Positions 5,704 to 11,980 of a stretch of 24,552 nucleotides of DNA are shown here, in pieces. Origin of the DNA: a virus. The stretch's first letter is position 1; the number at the start of each line of letters is the position of its first letter. Under the pieces are notes generated by a model. The model did no database searches. It saw only the letters and a program-made list of their open reading frames with translations, and was not told the DNA's origin. The DNA lies in IMG/VR virus record IMGVR_UViG_3300030390_001235, positions 1 through 24,552 of that record; one strand, 5' to 3'. The position numbers were made by a program, and so were the translations under genes.

Positions 5704-5994
5704 ATGGAAGAAGATGGGTTTTTATTTGAAATTCAACAGATATCTTTTGATCTAGAAAGAGTGATTGAGAAATATGGGGTAAGAGACAGGGTGATGCAAC
5801 TTATGGTTGTTGGGATATTAGACGAAGATGTTATAGGAAACACAAGACTAAAAGCTATATATAGCTACCACATAGAGTCTGATGATGAATTAAAAAGCAT
5901 AATTAACTTTGTAACCGATACCTGGAAAGACGACGATGACGACGATATAGACTTAAGTGATCTTTTAGATGGAACAGGTATAGAATTAGAATAA
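5704..5994 (+). CDS. Small acidic hypothetical protein
   Basis: A 96-residue acidic protein with a helical N-terminal half (FEIQQISFDLERVIEKYG) and an aspartate run (WKDDDDDDIDLSDLLDG, 73-89) near the end. No motif is recognised. Strongly acidic phage proteins of this size sometimes mimic DNA or bind host proteins, but nothing here proves it. It starts 28 bases from the divergent winged-helix gene, and the pair share an intergenic stretch that contains ATTATTTG (5689-5696), a weak -7 candidate. The next gene follows after one base. Confidence 0.6.
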   Translation: MEEDGFLFEIQQISFDLERVIEKYGVRDRVMQLMVVGILDEDVIGNTRLKAIYSYHIESDDELKSIINFVTDTWKDDDDDDIDLSDLLDGTGIELE

Positions 5995-5995
5995 A

Positions 5996-6232
5996 ATGGA
6001 AGGACTTATTAGAAAAATTATTATAGGTAAAGACCCTAAAAACGCCATGGCTTATTATGTTGGCATGAGGGCAGGTGGCGGTGAGGTGTCTACTATAATT
6101 CTAGATGATAAACATCTGCATAAATATAGCAAGACAAGGTATCTAGTTTATTTAAACATAGATGACTGCCAGGTTTTATGGAAAGGCATTGATGACATGC
6201 CATGTATTATTGAGTATAATTTAAATTTTTAG
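5996..6232 (+). CDS. Small hypothetical protein
   Basis: A 78-residue protein with alternating short strands (LIRKIIIGKDPKNAMAYYVG, STIILDDKHL, YLVYLNIDDCQVLWKGI). It looks like a compact alpha/beta domain. I do not recognise it. It is packed one base after the previous stop, and the next gene starts one base after its own stop, so it sits in an operon with the acidic protein and the GroES-like protein. Confidence 0.6.
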   Translation: MEGLIRKIIIGKDPKNAMAYYVGMRAGGGEVSTIILDDKHLHKYSKTRYLVYLNIDDCQVLWKGIDDMPCIIEYNLNF

Positions 6233-6233
6233 C

Positions 6234-6821
6234 ATGAAGTCTATGAAAGGGTTTGTTGTTGAGATCCCTAAAAAAACTAAAGAGTCTGTTACTTTATCAG
6301 GAGGTGTAGAAATTTTTATGGACACTAAATATGATGAGTTTAGACATAGGGTTATGGACGGTAAAGTAGTGGCTCTACCCGCAAGGCACAAAACTGAAGT
6401 TAAGATAGGTGATACAATATACTTTCACCACCATGTGGTGGTTCAAGGTGGTTCTCCTTTGCCTGGACATGAGCACCACTATACAGTTAGATATCATCCT
6501 GATATCGCTATGGACTCACAAGCCTTTGCTCATAAGTGTGCGAAAACAGGAAAGGTAAGTAGTTTATCCTCTTGGTGCTTGCTTGAATTTGTAGAAGAAA
6601 AACATAAAGATGACCTAGAGTCTGAAACTATAGAAATAATAAGCTCTAAAAAACCCCCAACAAAAGCAAGGGTAGCGTTTGCTTCAAAAGATTGCGAGTA
6701 CCTAAACGTTAAGCCTGGAGATATTGTTGGCATTGACAGGAACCGAGATTATGGGGTAGTGGTAGATGGAAAAAATTATTATAGAACCCGCGCAGAAGAC
6801 CTTATGTATGTCGAAAACTAA
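6234..6821 (+). CDS. Divergent GroES-like co-chaperonin, apparently two barrels in tandem
   Basis: A 195-residue protein. Residues about 20-95 follow the GroES/Cpn10 layout: GGVEIFMDTKYDEFRHRV where the mobile loop would be, DGKVVALP, VKIGDTIYFHHHVV (GroES: VKVGDxVxF), then HYTVRYHPDIAM, matching the final GroES strand pair. Residues about 130-195 repeat much of the plan: ARVAFASKDCEYLNVKPGD, VVDGKNYYRTRAEDLMYVEN. Phages often carry a co-chaperonin so that host GroEL can fold the capsid protein (T4 gp31 is the known case); that is the likely role. Typical Cpn10 is about 95 residues, so the double length is unusual and recalls plant Cpn20. The inserted part is histidine-rich. The hydrophobic GroEL-binding tripeptide of the mobile loop is not obvious, so binding is uncertain. 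Confidence 0.5.
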   Translation: MKSMKGFVVEIPKKTKESVTLSGGVEIFMDTKYDEFRHRVMDGKVVALPARHKTEVKIGDTIYFHHHVVVQGGSPLPGHEHHYTVRYHPDIAMDSQAFAHKCAKTGKVSSLSSWCLLEFVEEKHKDDLESETIEIISSKKPPTKARVAFASKDCEYLNVKPGDIVGIDRNRDYGVVVDGKNYYRTRAEDLMYVEN

Positions 6822-7098
6822 ATTTACAACAATAGGGGCTTCTCGAAGTCTTATGTCTAGTATGGAGGCTGCAATTAATAATATGATCCAGGAAATAAAA
6901 AAACCTGTTGATCCTGAGATTAACGGCAGCGCTAGAAAAGCGGAGTTGCAGTCAATAAAGCAAACGGCGACAGATTGTAAGGAGCTTATTATAGAAAGGC
7001 AAAGATTAGGACAGATGGTTAAAGATCTTGAAAGTAGCGGTGAAATCAGTGAATCGAAAGATTACTCTGGAGGGTTTGCGGAAAGGTTTTCAAAGTGA
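6808..7098 (+). CDS. Small coiled-coil hypothetical protein
   Basis: I place the start at 6808 (MSKTKFTTIGASRSLMSSME), giving 96 residues and a 14-base overlap with the previous gene. A longer start at 6766 would overlap it by 56 bases and add an unlikely N-terminus. The protein is mainly helical with heptad-like stretches (about 15-32 and 45-75: NGSARKAELQSIKQTATDCK, LIIERQRLGQMVKDLESSG). No family recognised. Its TGA overlaps the GTG start of the HNH gene, so the two are probably coupled. Confidence 0.6.
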   Translation: MSKTKFTTIGASRSLMSSMEAAINNMIQEIKKPVDPEINGSARKAELQSIKQTATDCKELIIERQRLGQMVKDLESSGEISESKDYSGGFAERFSK

Positions 7099-7565
7099 AA
7101 CGTTGTAAAACTTGCCAAAGAGTTTTACCCTTAGATAGGTTTTATCACAGATCTGGTAGCGATGATTATTTTAACTCTTGTATACCTTGCCGCGCAAAAA
7201 ATATTGCCCAAAGAAAAAGTAAGATATATAGTTGGGTAGATGAATATAAGTCTACAGTTGGGTGCGCTGCATGTGGGGAAAAAGACTATAGGTGCCTACA
7301 GCTGCACCATCAAGATCCCTCTAACAAAAAAAAAAGCGTTGCCACCCTTATAGGTAAGGGTTATATATTTAAAACGGTAAAGGCTGAGGTAGAAAAATGT
7401 GAAGTTTTATGTGCTAACTGCCATTCAAAACATCACTACAAAGAAAGAAGGTCTAAACGCTGGGGTGCTGGCAAAAATACTAGCGATATAATAAGCGAAG
7501 AGTGTATTCCTGTTCTGGAGCAATTAGAGTTGTTTTTAAACTACACTGACAATGCTAAAATATAG
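7095..7565 (+). CDS. HNH endonuclease
   Basis: A 156-residue zinc-containing nuclease. It starts with GTG at 7095, overlapping the preceding stop. Two CxxC pairs at the N-terminus (C4/C7 and C29/C32) form a zinc knuckle. The HNH core follows: C57-AA-C60, then LQLHHQDP with H71/H72 as the catalytic pair region, and C106-AN-C109-H110 with HH at 113-114, giving the CxxC...HH...CxxCH layout of HNH domains. Such genes in phages are free-standing homing-type nucleases or help DNA packaging. As it lies about 2.2 kb from the terminase with two secreted-protein genes between, a homing or accessory nuclease is more likely than the packaging HNH. Confidence 0.85.
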   Translation: MKRCKTCQRVLPLDRFYHRSGSDDYFNSCIPCRAKNIAQRKSKIYSWVDEYKSTVGCAACGEKDYRCLQLHHQDPSNKKKSVATLIGKGYIFKTVKAEVEKCEVLCANCHSKHHYKERRSKRWGAGKNTSDIISEECIPVLEQLELFLNYTDNAKI

Positions 7566-7567
7566 CG

Positions 7568-7575
7568 TATATTTG
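7568..7575 (+). promoter_or_regulatory. Bacteroidota -7 promoter box TATATTTG
   Basis: TATATTTG stands only 4 bases before the ATG at 7580. Transcription would start at or very near the ATG, so the mRNA of the secreted pair is probably leaderless. No convincing -33 element is visible. Confidence 0.6.
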
Positions 7576-7579
7576 TTAT

Positions 7580-7948
7580 ATGAAACAACTTGTCGCATTA
7601 CTATTATTGATTTTTGTATCTTACTCTGCTTCGTCTCAGTGTAACCAACACGTCTTCACTTCTGTAGGAGCTGAAAAATGGACAAATTTTCAATACCAAG
7701 ATTGTGATGGGGGATCCCATTACTTTGGGTTGCCTGCAGGAGGATACACTGTAATATTCTGTGCGGACATAGGTACTGCTTTTATTCTAAACGGGGATGG
7801 GTTTGTATACCCGCTTCTTACGGAGCATCCTAATTATGCTTCATGTATACAGGTAGAGTCGTGCCCTGGAGACTTAGATGATAACGGGGCGGTAGATGTT
7901 CAGGATTTATTGTTATTTTTAGAAAACTACGGGCTTTCATGCGAATAA
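7580..7948 (+). CDS. Secreted protein with C-terminal EF-hand/dockerin-like motif
   Basis: A 122-residue exported protein. A signal peptide covers about residues 1-19 (MKQLVALLLLIFVSYSASS), with Q20 as the likely mature end, as is common in Bacteroidota. A cysteine-containing middle (C21, C42, C61, C89) is followed by one clear calcium loop, GDLDDNGAVDVQD (D98, D100, N102, V105, D109), then LLLFLENYG. This is the half-dockerin pattern common at the ends of secreted Bacteroidota proteins. Only one calcium loop is present, whereas true type I dockerins have two. No T9SS sorting domain. It shares a promoter with the next gene, whose ATG lies inside its 3' end (10-base overlap), so the two exported proteins are made together and may act together. 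Confidence 0.7.
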   Translation: MKQLVALLLLIFVSYSASSQCNQHVFTSVGAEKWTNFQYQDCDGGSHYFGLPAGGYTVIFCADIGTAFILNGDGFVYPLLTEHPNYASCIQVESCPGDLDDNGAVDVQDLLLFLENYGLSCE

Positions 7949-9147
7949 ACTTATTTCATATAATATGGCTTCTGTATAGCGTTTTTGTATTTAACAATTC
8001 CGCATACGGGCAGTGTGATGTAGCTATAAGTAGCTGGGATGCCGCGTCAGGCGATATTGTTATTGAAGCTGTCAATAGCGAAAATTGTGGATGCAATGAG
8101 TTCACGTCTGAAGGTACTACTTGTGAAAGTAGTGCTAGTTCTCATGTAACTAACAATGCAACTGTTAGTCATCTTGTTTTAGGCTTACATGTAGAAGGAT
8201 TAGATTATAATTGGTTGGATTGTTTGACTGGGGTCAATCACCCAGGTTGGACATTTAAAGTGTTTACTCTTTACGGGAATCAAATATTAGAAAGCGGTGA
8301 TACTTGGAGCGCTAATGTTTATGATACAGGGGCAAGTACAAACGATTGTTGGACAGAGATACTCGCTAACGACAGCCTATGCACTGAATTAGTAATATGG
8401 CAAATAAACTTATCTCGAACAGCCTCAACAGAGGAAGGCGGATGGGCGCTAAATCAAGGGTTTAACCAAACTCAAAATTATCCTGATATAGATCTTACTA
8501 ACAACTTTGCAATAAACTGTGCACCACCTGCGTGTGACACCGTGTATGTAGATGTTATTGAATACGTAGATGTTATTGAATACGTAGATGTTATTGAATA
8601 CGTAGATGTTATTGAATACCTTACGGATACTATAATAGAGTATGTAGATGTTGAATGGGTAACGACAGACACCTTATACATATCAGACACTATAGTAGAG
8701 TACATAGACGTTGAATGGATAACAACCGACACACTGTATGTTACAGATACTATAGAAACTGTAGTATATGATTATATATACATTTATGAAACAGATACTA
8801 TAACCGAGTATTTAGTAGAGTCTGTATACATTGACTGTAATACGGGTTTAATATGCGGAGAAGAATTTCCGTGTGATGAAACCTCTATATATGCACCTAA
8901 CGTAGTAACTCCTAACGGAGACGGCTGGAACGACACATGGAAGGCTGTTGCAGATGGCGCATGCTGGGCTCAATGGGAGGTGCGTATATACAATAGATGG
9001 GGAGGACTGGTTTGGATCAGCGCTTCCTCAACGGATGAATGGGATGCTAATGTTGCAACAGGAACCTATGTGTATACTATTACGGCACACAGCTCAGTCA
9101 ACACTAGTGTTTTTGAGTTTAACGGGACTTTAACTGTGTTATATTAG
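7939..9147 (+). CDS. T9SS cargo with CHU_C (type B sorting) domain and tandem repeats
   Basis: A 402-residue secreted protein. The signal peptide covers about residues 1-25 (ends SAYG, then QC). Residues 26-195 are a cysteine- and tryptophan-containing beta-rich domain of unknown fold. Residues 203-226 are four exact YVDVIE repeats, followed by two 20-residue repeats (230-269, DTIxEYxDVEW type) and related threonine/tyrosine/aspartate-rich sequence, probably an extended stalk. Residues about 318-402 are the gliding-motility-associated C-terminal domain: NVVTPNGDGWND from residue 321, VRIYNRWGGLVW, GTYVYTI and a final FNGTLTVLY. In Bacteroidota this domain sends proteins through the type IX system to the cell surface or medium. 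A phage gene carrying it implies use of the host T9SS. Role unknown; surface masking, adhesion and superinfection exclusion are options. Confidence 0.85.
   Translation: MRINLFHIIWLLYSVFVFNNSAYGQCDVAISSWDAASGDIVIEAVNSENCGCNEFTSEGTTCESSASSHVTNNATVSHLVLGLHVEGLDYNWLDCLTGVNHPGWTFKVFTLYGNQILESGDTWSANVYDTGASTNDCWTEILANDSLCTELVIWQINLSRTASTEEGGWALNQGFNQTQNYPDIDLTNNFAINCAPPACDTVYVDVIEYVDVIEYVDVIEYVDVIEYLTDTIIEYVDVEWVTTDTLYISDTIVEYIDVEWITTDTLYVTDTIETVVYDYIYIYETDTITEYLVESVYIDCNTGLICGEEFPCDETSIYAPNVVTPNGDGWNDTWKAVADGACWAQWEVRIYNRWGGLVWISASSTDEWDANVATGTYVYTITAHSSVNTSVFEFNGTLTVLY
8545..8616 (+). repeat. Four in-frame 18-base tandem repeats
   Basis: Four copies of TAyGTAGATGTTATTGAA (8545-8562, 8563-8580, 8581-8598, 8599-8616). 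Copies 2-4 are identical, and copy 1 differs by one synonymous base. They encode YVDVIE four times. The near identity points to recent gain of copies by slippage, and each change of copy number keeps the reading frame. Confidence 0.9.
8626..8745 (+). repeat. Two diverged 60-base tandem repeats
   Basis: Units 8626-8685 and 8686-8745 encode two 20-residue repeats of the form DTIxEYxDVEWxTTDTLYxx. They have many synonymous differences, so they are older than the adjacent 18-base repeats but share the YxDV core with them. Confidence 0.8.
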
Positions 9148-9151
9148 GGGT

Positions 9152-9409
9152 ATGGCAAGAGACTATAAAGATGAATACAAAAAGTTTCAAGGCACTGAAA
9201 AGCAAAAAAAACTAAGGGTTATAAGAAACCGCAATAGAAGAAAACTAGAGAAAGCGTGTAGAGTGAAAAAAGGTGACGGAAAAGATATACACCATGAGGG
9301 GGATGTGTTAATAGTAATGGACGCATCTAAGAACCGAGGGCTTCCAGAAAAATCTAGGCTAAAAAAATCTAAAAGAAAAAAACACAGAATTAAAAAAAAC
9401 GATGGATAA
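9152..9409 (+). CDS. Small basic HNH-like protein near terminase
   Basis: An 85-residue, very basic protein. Its first half is a charged helix (MARDYKDEYKKFQGTEKQKK, then RNRNRRKLEKACRVKKG). It continues GDGKDIHHEGDVLIVMDASKNRG. The GKD-[IV]-H/D-H motif followed by L-x-V-x-x-x-S-x-N-R is a layout I associate with small HNH-like proteins near phage terminase genes. The expected second-histidine segment is shortened, so nuclease activity is doubtful. A packaging helper or DNA-binding role is an inference from context. Its end overlaps the next start by 8 bases. Confidence 0.55.
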   Translation: MARDYKDEYKKFQGTEKQKKLRVIRNRNRRKLEKACRVKKGDGKDIHHEGDVLIVMDASKNRGLPEKSRLKKSKRKKHRIKKNDG

Positions 9410-9593
9410 AAAAATTAAATCTCAAGAAACCTCAAACCAGTCAAAAGGTTTAGGTGACACAATAGAAAAAATAACTACCGCTACGGGTATTAAAAAGTTA
9501 GCGGGCGTAGTTGAAAAGGTTACTAAAAAACCTTGCGGGTGCGCTGAACGTAAAGAATCTTTAAATAAAATGTTTCCTTACGATAAAAAATAA
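9402..9593 (+). CDS. Small conserved-looking phage protein with CGC motif
   Basis: A 63-residue protein with the segment GLGDTIEKITTATGIKKL (16-33) and, after a short helix, PCGCAERKESLNKMFPY (44-60) with C45 and C47. I associate this pattern (GxGDxIxxxTxxTGIKK followed by CGCxxRxxxLN) with short proteins found beside the packaging genes of phages of Bacteroidota. Function is unknown. It overlaps the upstream gene by 8 bases, and the next gene follows after an A-rich spacer. Confidence 0.6.
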   Translation: MDKKIKSQETSNQSKGLGDTIEKITTATGIKKLAGVVEKVTKKPCGCAERKESLNKMFPYDKK

Positions 9594-9604
9594 AATTAAA
9601 TAAA

Positions 9605-9805
9605 ATGGCAGAATATAAATGCGATTGCAACGATGACGTTGTAGAAAAAACAAACGTTACTATTAGATTTATTGACGGAGAGGCTCTTCATGATGTTAAG
9701 TGTTCGTGCGGCAAGTATCTTAATCTAATTGAAAAAGAAAGAAATTACACAAAAGATGGGATTGCTTCTCTTGGAAGAATGAATAAAAATGGTAGTAGTT
9801 ACTAA
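9605..9805 (+). CDS. Small zinc-ribbon-like protein before terminase
   Basis: A 66-residue protein with cysteine pairs C6/C8 and C33/C35 (KCDCNDD and VKCSCGKYL), fitting one zinc site between two beta hairpins. It ends SLGRMNKNGSSY. Its TAA overlaps the terminase ATG (TAATG at 9803-9807), so it is almost certainly translated together with the terminase and may assist packaging. No small terminase subunit was recognised in this window; this protein looks too short and lacks a helix-turn-helix, so I do not assign it that role. Confidence 0.6.
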   Translation: MAEYKCDCNDDVVEKTNVTIRFIDGEALHDVKCSCGKYLNLIEKERNYTKDGIASLGRMNKNGSSY

Positions 9806-11928
9806 TGTCTACATTGTTAGATCTAGACGAATATGATGAGCCTGCTATTAAAATTTGCCCCAACGGTACAGAGGGTGAAATTATTAAACTCGGTGGGTTA
9901 CTCATTTGCCTTCCAAAAAGGCCGCCGAAAAAAGAAATTTTCGGATATAAAAAATCAAACTCTATGCAAATGTGGGAAAGGCTACCTATGCCGAAGGAGC
10001 TGTCTCGTATTCGTTCTATGGATGAGTGGGCGGAAACTCCAAGGGAGTTTAGAGAGAGGTTTCGTCCATATATCGAGGAAGAGTTTAGGCGTAGGCGTGA
10101 GGGCTTTTGGTTTTATAACAACGGTGCAGCTACATATATTACGGGGAGGCACTACATGATGGTCCAATGGACTAAGCTAGATATAGGATATCCGTATTTT
10201 TTAAACTTTCAAAGAGATATATTTTTACACATGGCTGCCTGCGAGTCCGATTCTCGTTGTATTGGTCAGCTTTATACTAAGTGCCGCCGTAGCGGTTACA
10301 CTAATATATGCTCATCCGTACTTGTAGATGAGGCCACGCAAGTAAAAGACAAGCTTATAGGTATACAATCAAAGACGGGTAAAGACGCTCAAGAAAACAT
10401 CTTTATGAAAAAGGTTGTTTACATGTTTAGAAATTATCCATTCTTTTTTAAGCCAATTCAAGATGGTACTACTAACCCTCGTATGGAGCTAGCTTTTAGG
10501 GAACCTTCTAAAAGAATAACAAAGAAAAACAAAACCTCACAAACAGGAGAGGCTCTTAATACTGTTATAAACTGGAAGAACACAACAAACAATGCTTATG
10601 ACGGTGAAAAGCTACACCTGTTGTATTTAGATGAGGCTGGCAAATGGGAGCGTCCTACCGACATAAAAGATGCGTGGCGCATTCAAAGAACGTGCCTTAT
10701 AGTAGGTAAAAGAATAGTAGGGAAGGCGATGGTTGGAAGTACTGTAAACCCTATGGACAAAGGTGGCAAACAATACAAAGCCCTATGGACAGATTCTAAC
10801 CCCGATGAAAGAAACGCTAACGGAAGAACCAGAACGGGCCTATACAGGTTGTTTATACCTGCTTATGAGTCTTTAGAAGGTTTTTTTGATGTGTATGGAC
10901 TTCCTGTAGTAGAAACTCCTAACGATCCAGTATCGGGAATAGACGGTGATTCTATTATTTCAGGAGCTAAAACTTATTTAAAAAACGAACGTAACAGTTT
11001 AAAGCATGATGCATCTGAGTTAAATGAGGTGGTAAGGCAATTTCCTTTTACTACCGACGAGGCATTTAGGGATAGCATTGAAGGGAGTCTTTTTAATATA
11101 GGAAAAATATACGAGCAAATTCAACATAATGATGATTTGTTTCCTAACCCTGTTGTATCTGGGAACTTTCAATGGAAAGGAGGCGAAAAAGATACGGAGG
11201 TGGTATTTTCTCCAGATCCTAATGGAAGATTTCGTGTGGCCTGGTTGCCGCCAAGCGAGTTGAGCAATCAAAAACTATTAAGCAAAGGTCAAAAAATTGC
11301 TCCGAACTCAAATATAGGTTGCGGAGGAGTAGACTCCTACGATTTAGATTCCACTGTTGACGGTAGAGGATCTAAAGGGTCTCTTCATTTATACAATAAA
11401 TTTAACATGGAGTATCCTTCTGATACTTTTGTTTTAGAATACGCTTCGCGCCCACCTTTAGCTAAGATTTTTTATGAAGATGTTTTAATGGCAGCTGTGT
11501 TTTATGGGTACCCTATATTAATAGAGAATAATAAATATGGTATTGCAAGGCATTTTGAATCTAGGGGGTATGACGGGTACTTAATGGATAGACCTAAGCA
11601 TTTGCTGGCTGCTAATAGCTCTGTAGTAAAATCAAAAACAAAGGGGATTCCTTCAAACTCACAAGACGTTATACAAGCTCACGCTCACGCTATAGAATCT
11701 TATATTCATAATCACGTAGGTATAAATTACGATACGGGTTATATGGGAGATATGAGTTTTAATCGTACCTTAGAGGATTGGATCGGATACCAAATAGACA
11801 ACAGAACTAAGTTTGACCTTACTATTAGCTCGGGGCTAGCTCTTTTGGCATCTCAAAAAGCTAAACTAAAGAAAAAGTCAGTTAATTTTTCTGATAGTAT
11901 ATTTCTAAGGAGGTTTAAGGTTAATTAA
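9805..11928 (+). CDS. Large terminase subunit (DNA-packaging ATPase and nuclease)
   Basis: A 707-residue protein that drives viral DNA into the prohead and cuts it. The ATPase half has a Walker A of the deviant kind, TKCRRSGYTN at 158-167: the lysine stands early (K159) and Y165 replaces the usual GKT lysine, as in the lambda large terminase motif KSARVGYSK. The Walker B is LHLLYLDEA, with D276 and E277. SKTGKDAQENIF (190-201) is typical of the region after Walker A in this class. The nuclease half shows GCGGVDSYD (D510) and YPILIENN (E574), and a third acidic residue probably lies in SQDVIQAHAHAIESYI near residue 626. The length fits large terminases of Bacteroidota phages. The portal gene follows. 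Confidence 0.92.
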   Translation: MSTLLDLDEYDEPAIKICPNGTEGEIIKLGGLLICLPKRPPKKEIFGYKKSNSMQMWERLPMPKELSRIRSMDEWAETPREFRERFRPYIEEEFRRRREGFWFYNNGAATYITGRHYMMVQWTKLDIGYPYFLNFQRDIFLHMAACESDSRCIGQLYTKCRRSGYTNICSSVLVDEATQVKDKLIGIQSKTGKDAQENIFMKKVVYMFRNYPFFFKPIQDGTTNPRMELAFREPSKRITKKNKTSQTGEALNTVINWKNTTNNAYDGEKLHLLYLDEAGKWERPTDIKDAWRIQRTCLIVGKRIVGKAMVGSTVNPMDKGGKQYKALWTDSNPDERNANGRTRTGLYRLFIPAYESLEGFFDVYGLPVVETPNDPVSGIDGDSIISGAKTYLKNERNSLKHDASELNEVVRQFPFTTDEAFRDSIEGSLFNIGKIYEQIQHNDDLFPNPVVSGNFQWKGGEKDTEVVFSPDPNGRFRVAWLPPSELSNQKLLSKGQKIAPNSNIGCGGVDSYDLDSTVDGRGSKGSLHLYNKFNMEYPSDTFVLEYASRPPLAKIFYEDVLMAAVFYGYPILIENNKYGIARHFESRGYDGYLMDRPKHLLAANSSVVKSKTKGIPSNSQDVIQAHAHAIESYIHNHVGINYDTGYMGDMSFNRTLEDWIGYQIDNRTKFDLTISSGLALLASQKAKLKKKSVNFSDSIFLRRFKVN

Positions 11929-11946
11929 TAATAACCGTACGTGTAG

Positions 11947-11954
11947 TATATTTG
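11947..11954 (+). promoter_or_regulatory. Bacteroidota -7 promoter box TATATTTG
   Basis: TATATTTG directly upstream of the portal gene and 5 bases before the ATG of a 6-codon leader ORF. Transcription would begin about at that ATG. This allows the portal to be expressed apart from the terminase. Confidence 0.6.
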
Positions 11955-11959
11955 CAAAA

Positions 11960-11980
11960 ATGCGCTTATTAAGAAAATAA
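11960..11980 (+). CDS. Leader mini-ORF MRLLRK before portal
   Basis: ATG at 11960, six codons, and TAA at 11978-11980 that overlaps the portal ATG as TAATG. The ATG stands where a leaderless mRNA from the TATATTTG box would start. A ribosome that ends here could restart on the portal gene. It may also be chance; the arrangement, not the peptide, is the evidence. Confidence 0.35.
   Translation: MRLLRK

Noticed and set aside
6766-6807. Longer start for the coiled-coil gene
   Set aside because: Would overlap the GroES-like gene by 56 bases; ATG 6808 gives a normal short overlap and a better N-terminus.
8545-8745. CRISPR-like repeats
   Set aside because: Units are contiguous without spacers and in frame with the T9SS cargo; they are protein repeats.
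11908-11916. Shine-Dalgarno-like AAGGAGG near the end of the terminase gene
   Set aside because: No start codon lies at a fitting distance, and genes here do not use such sites.
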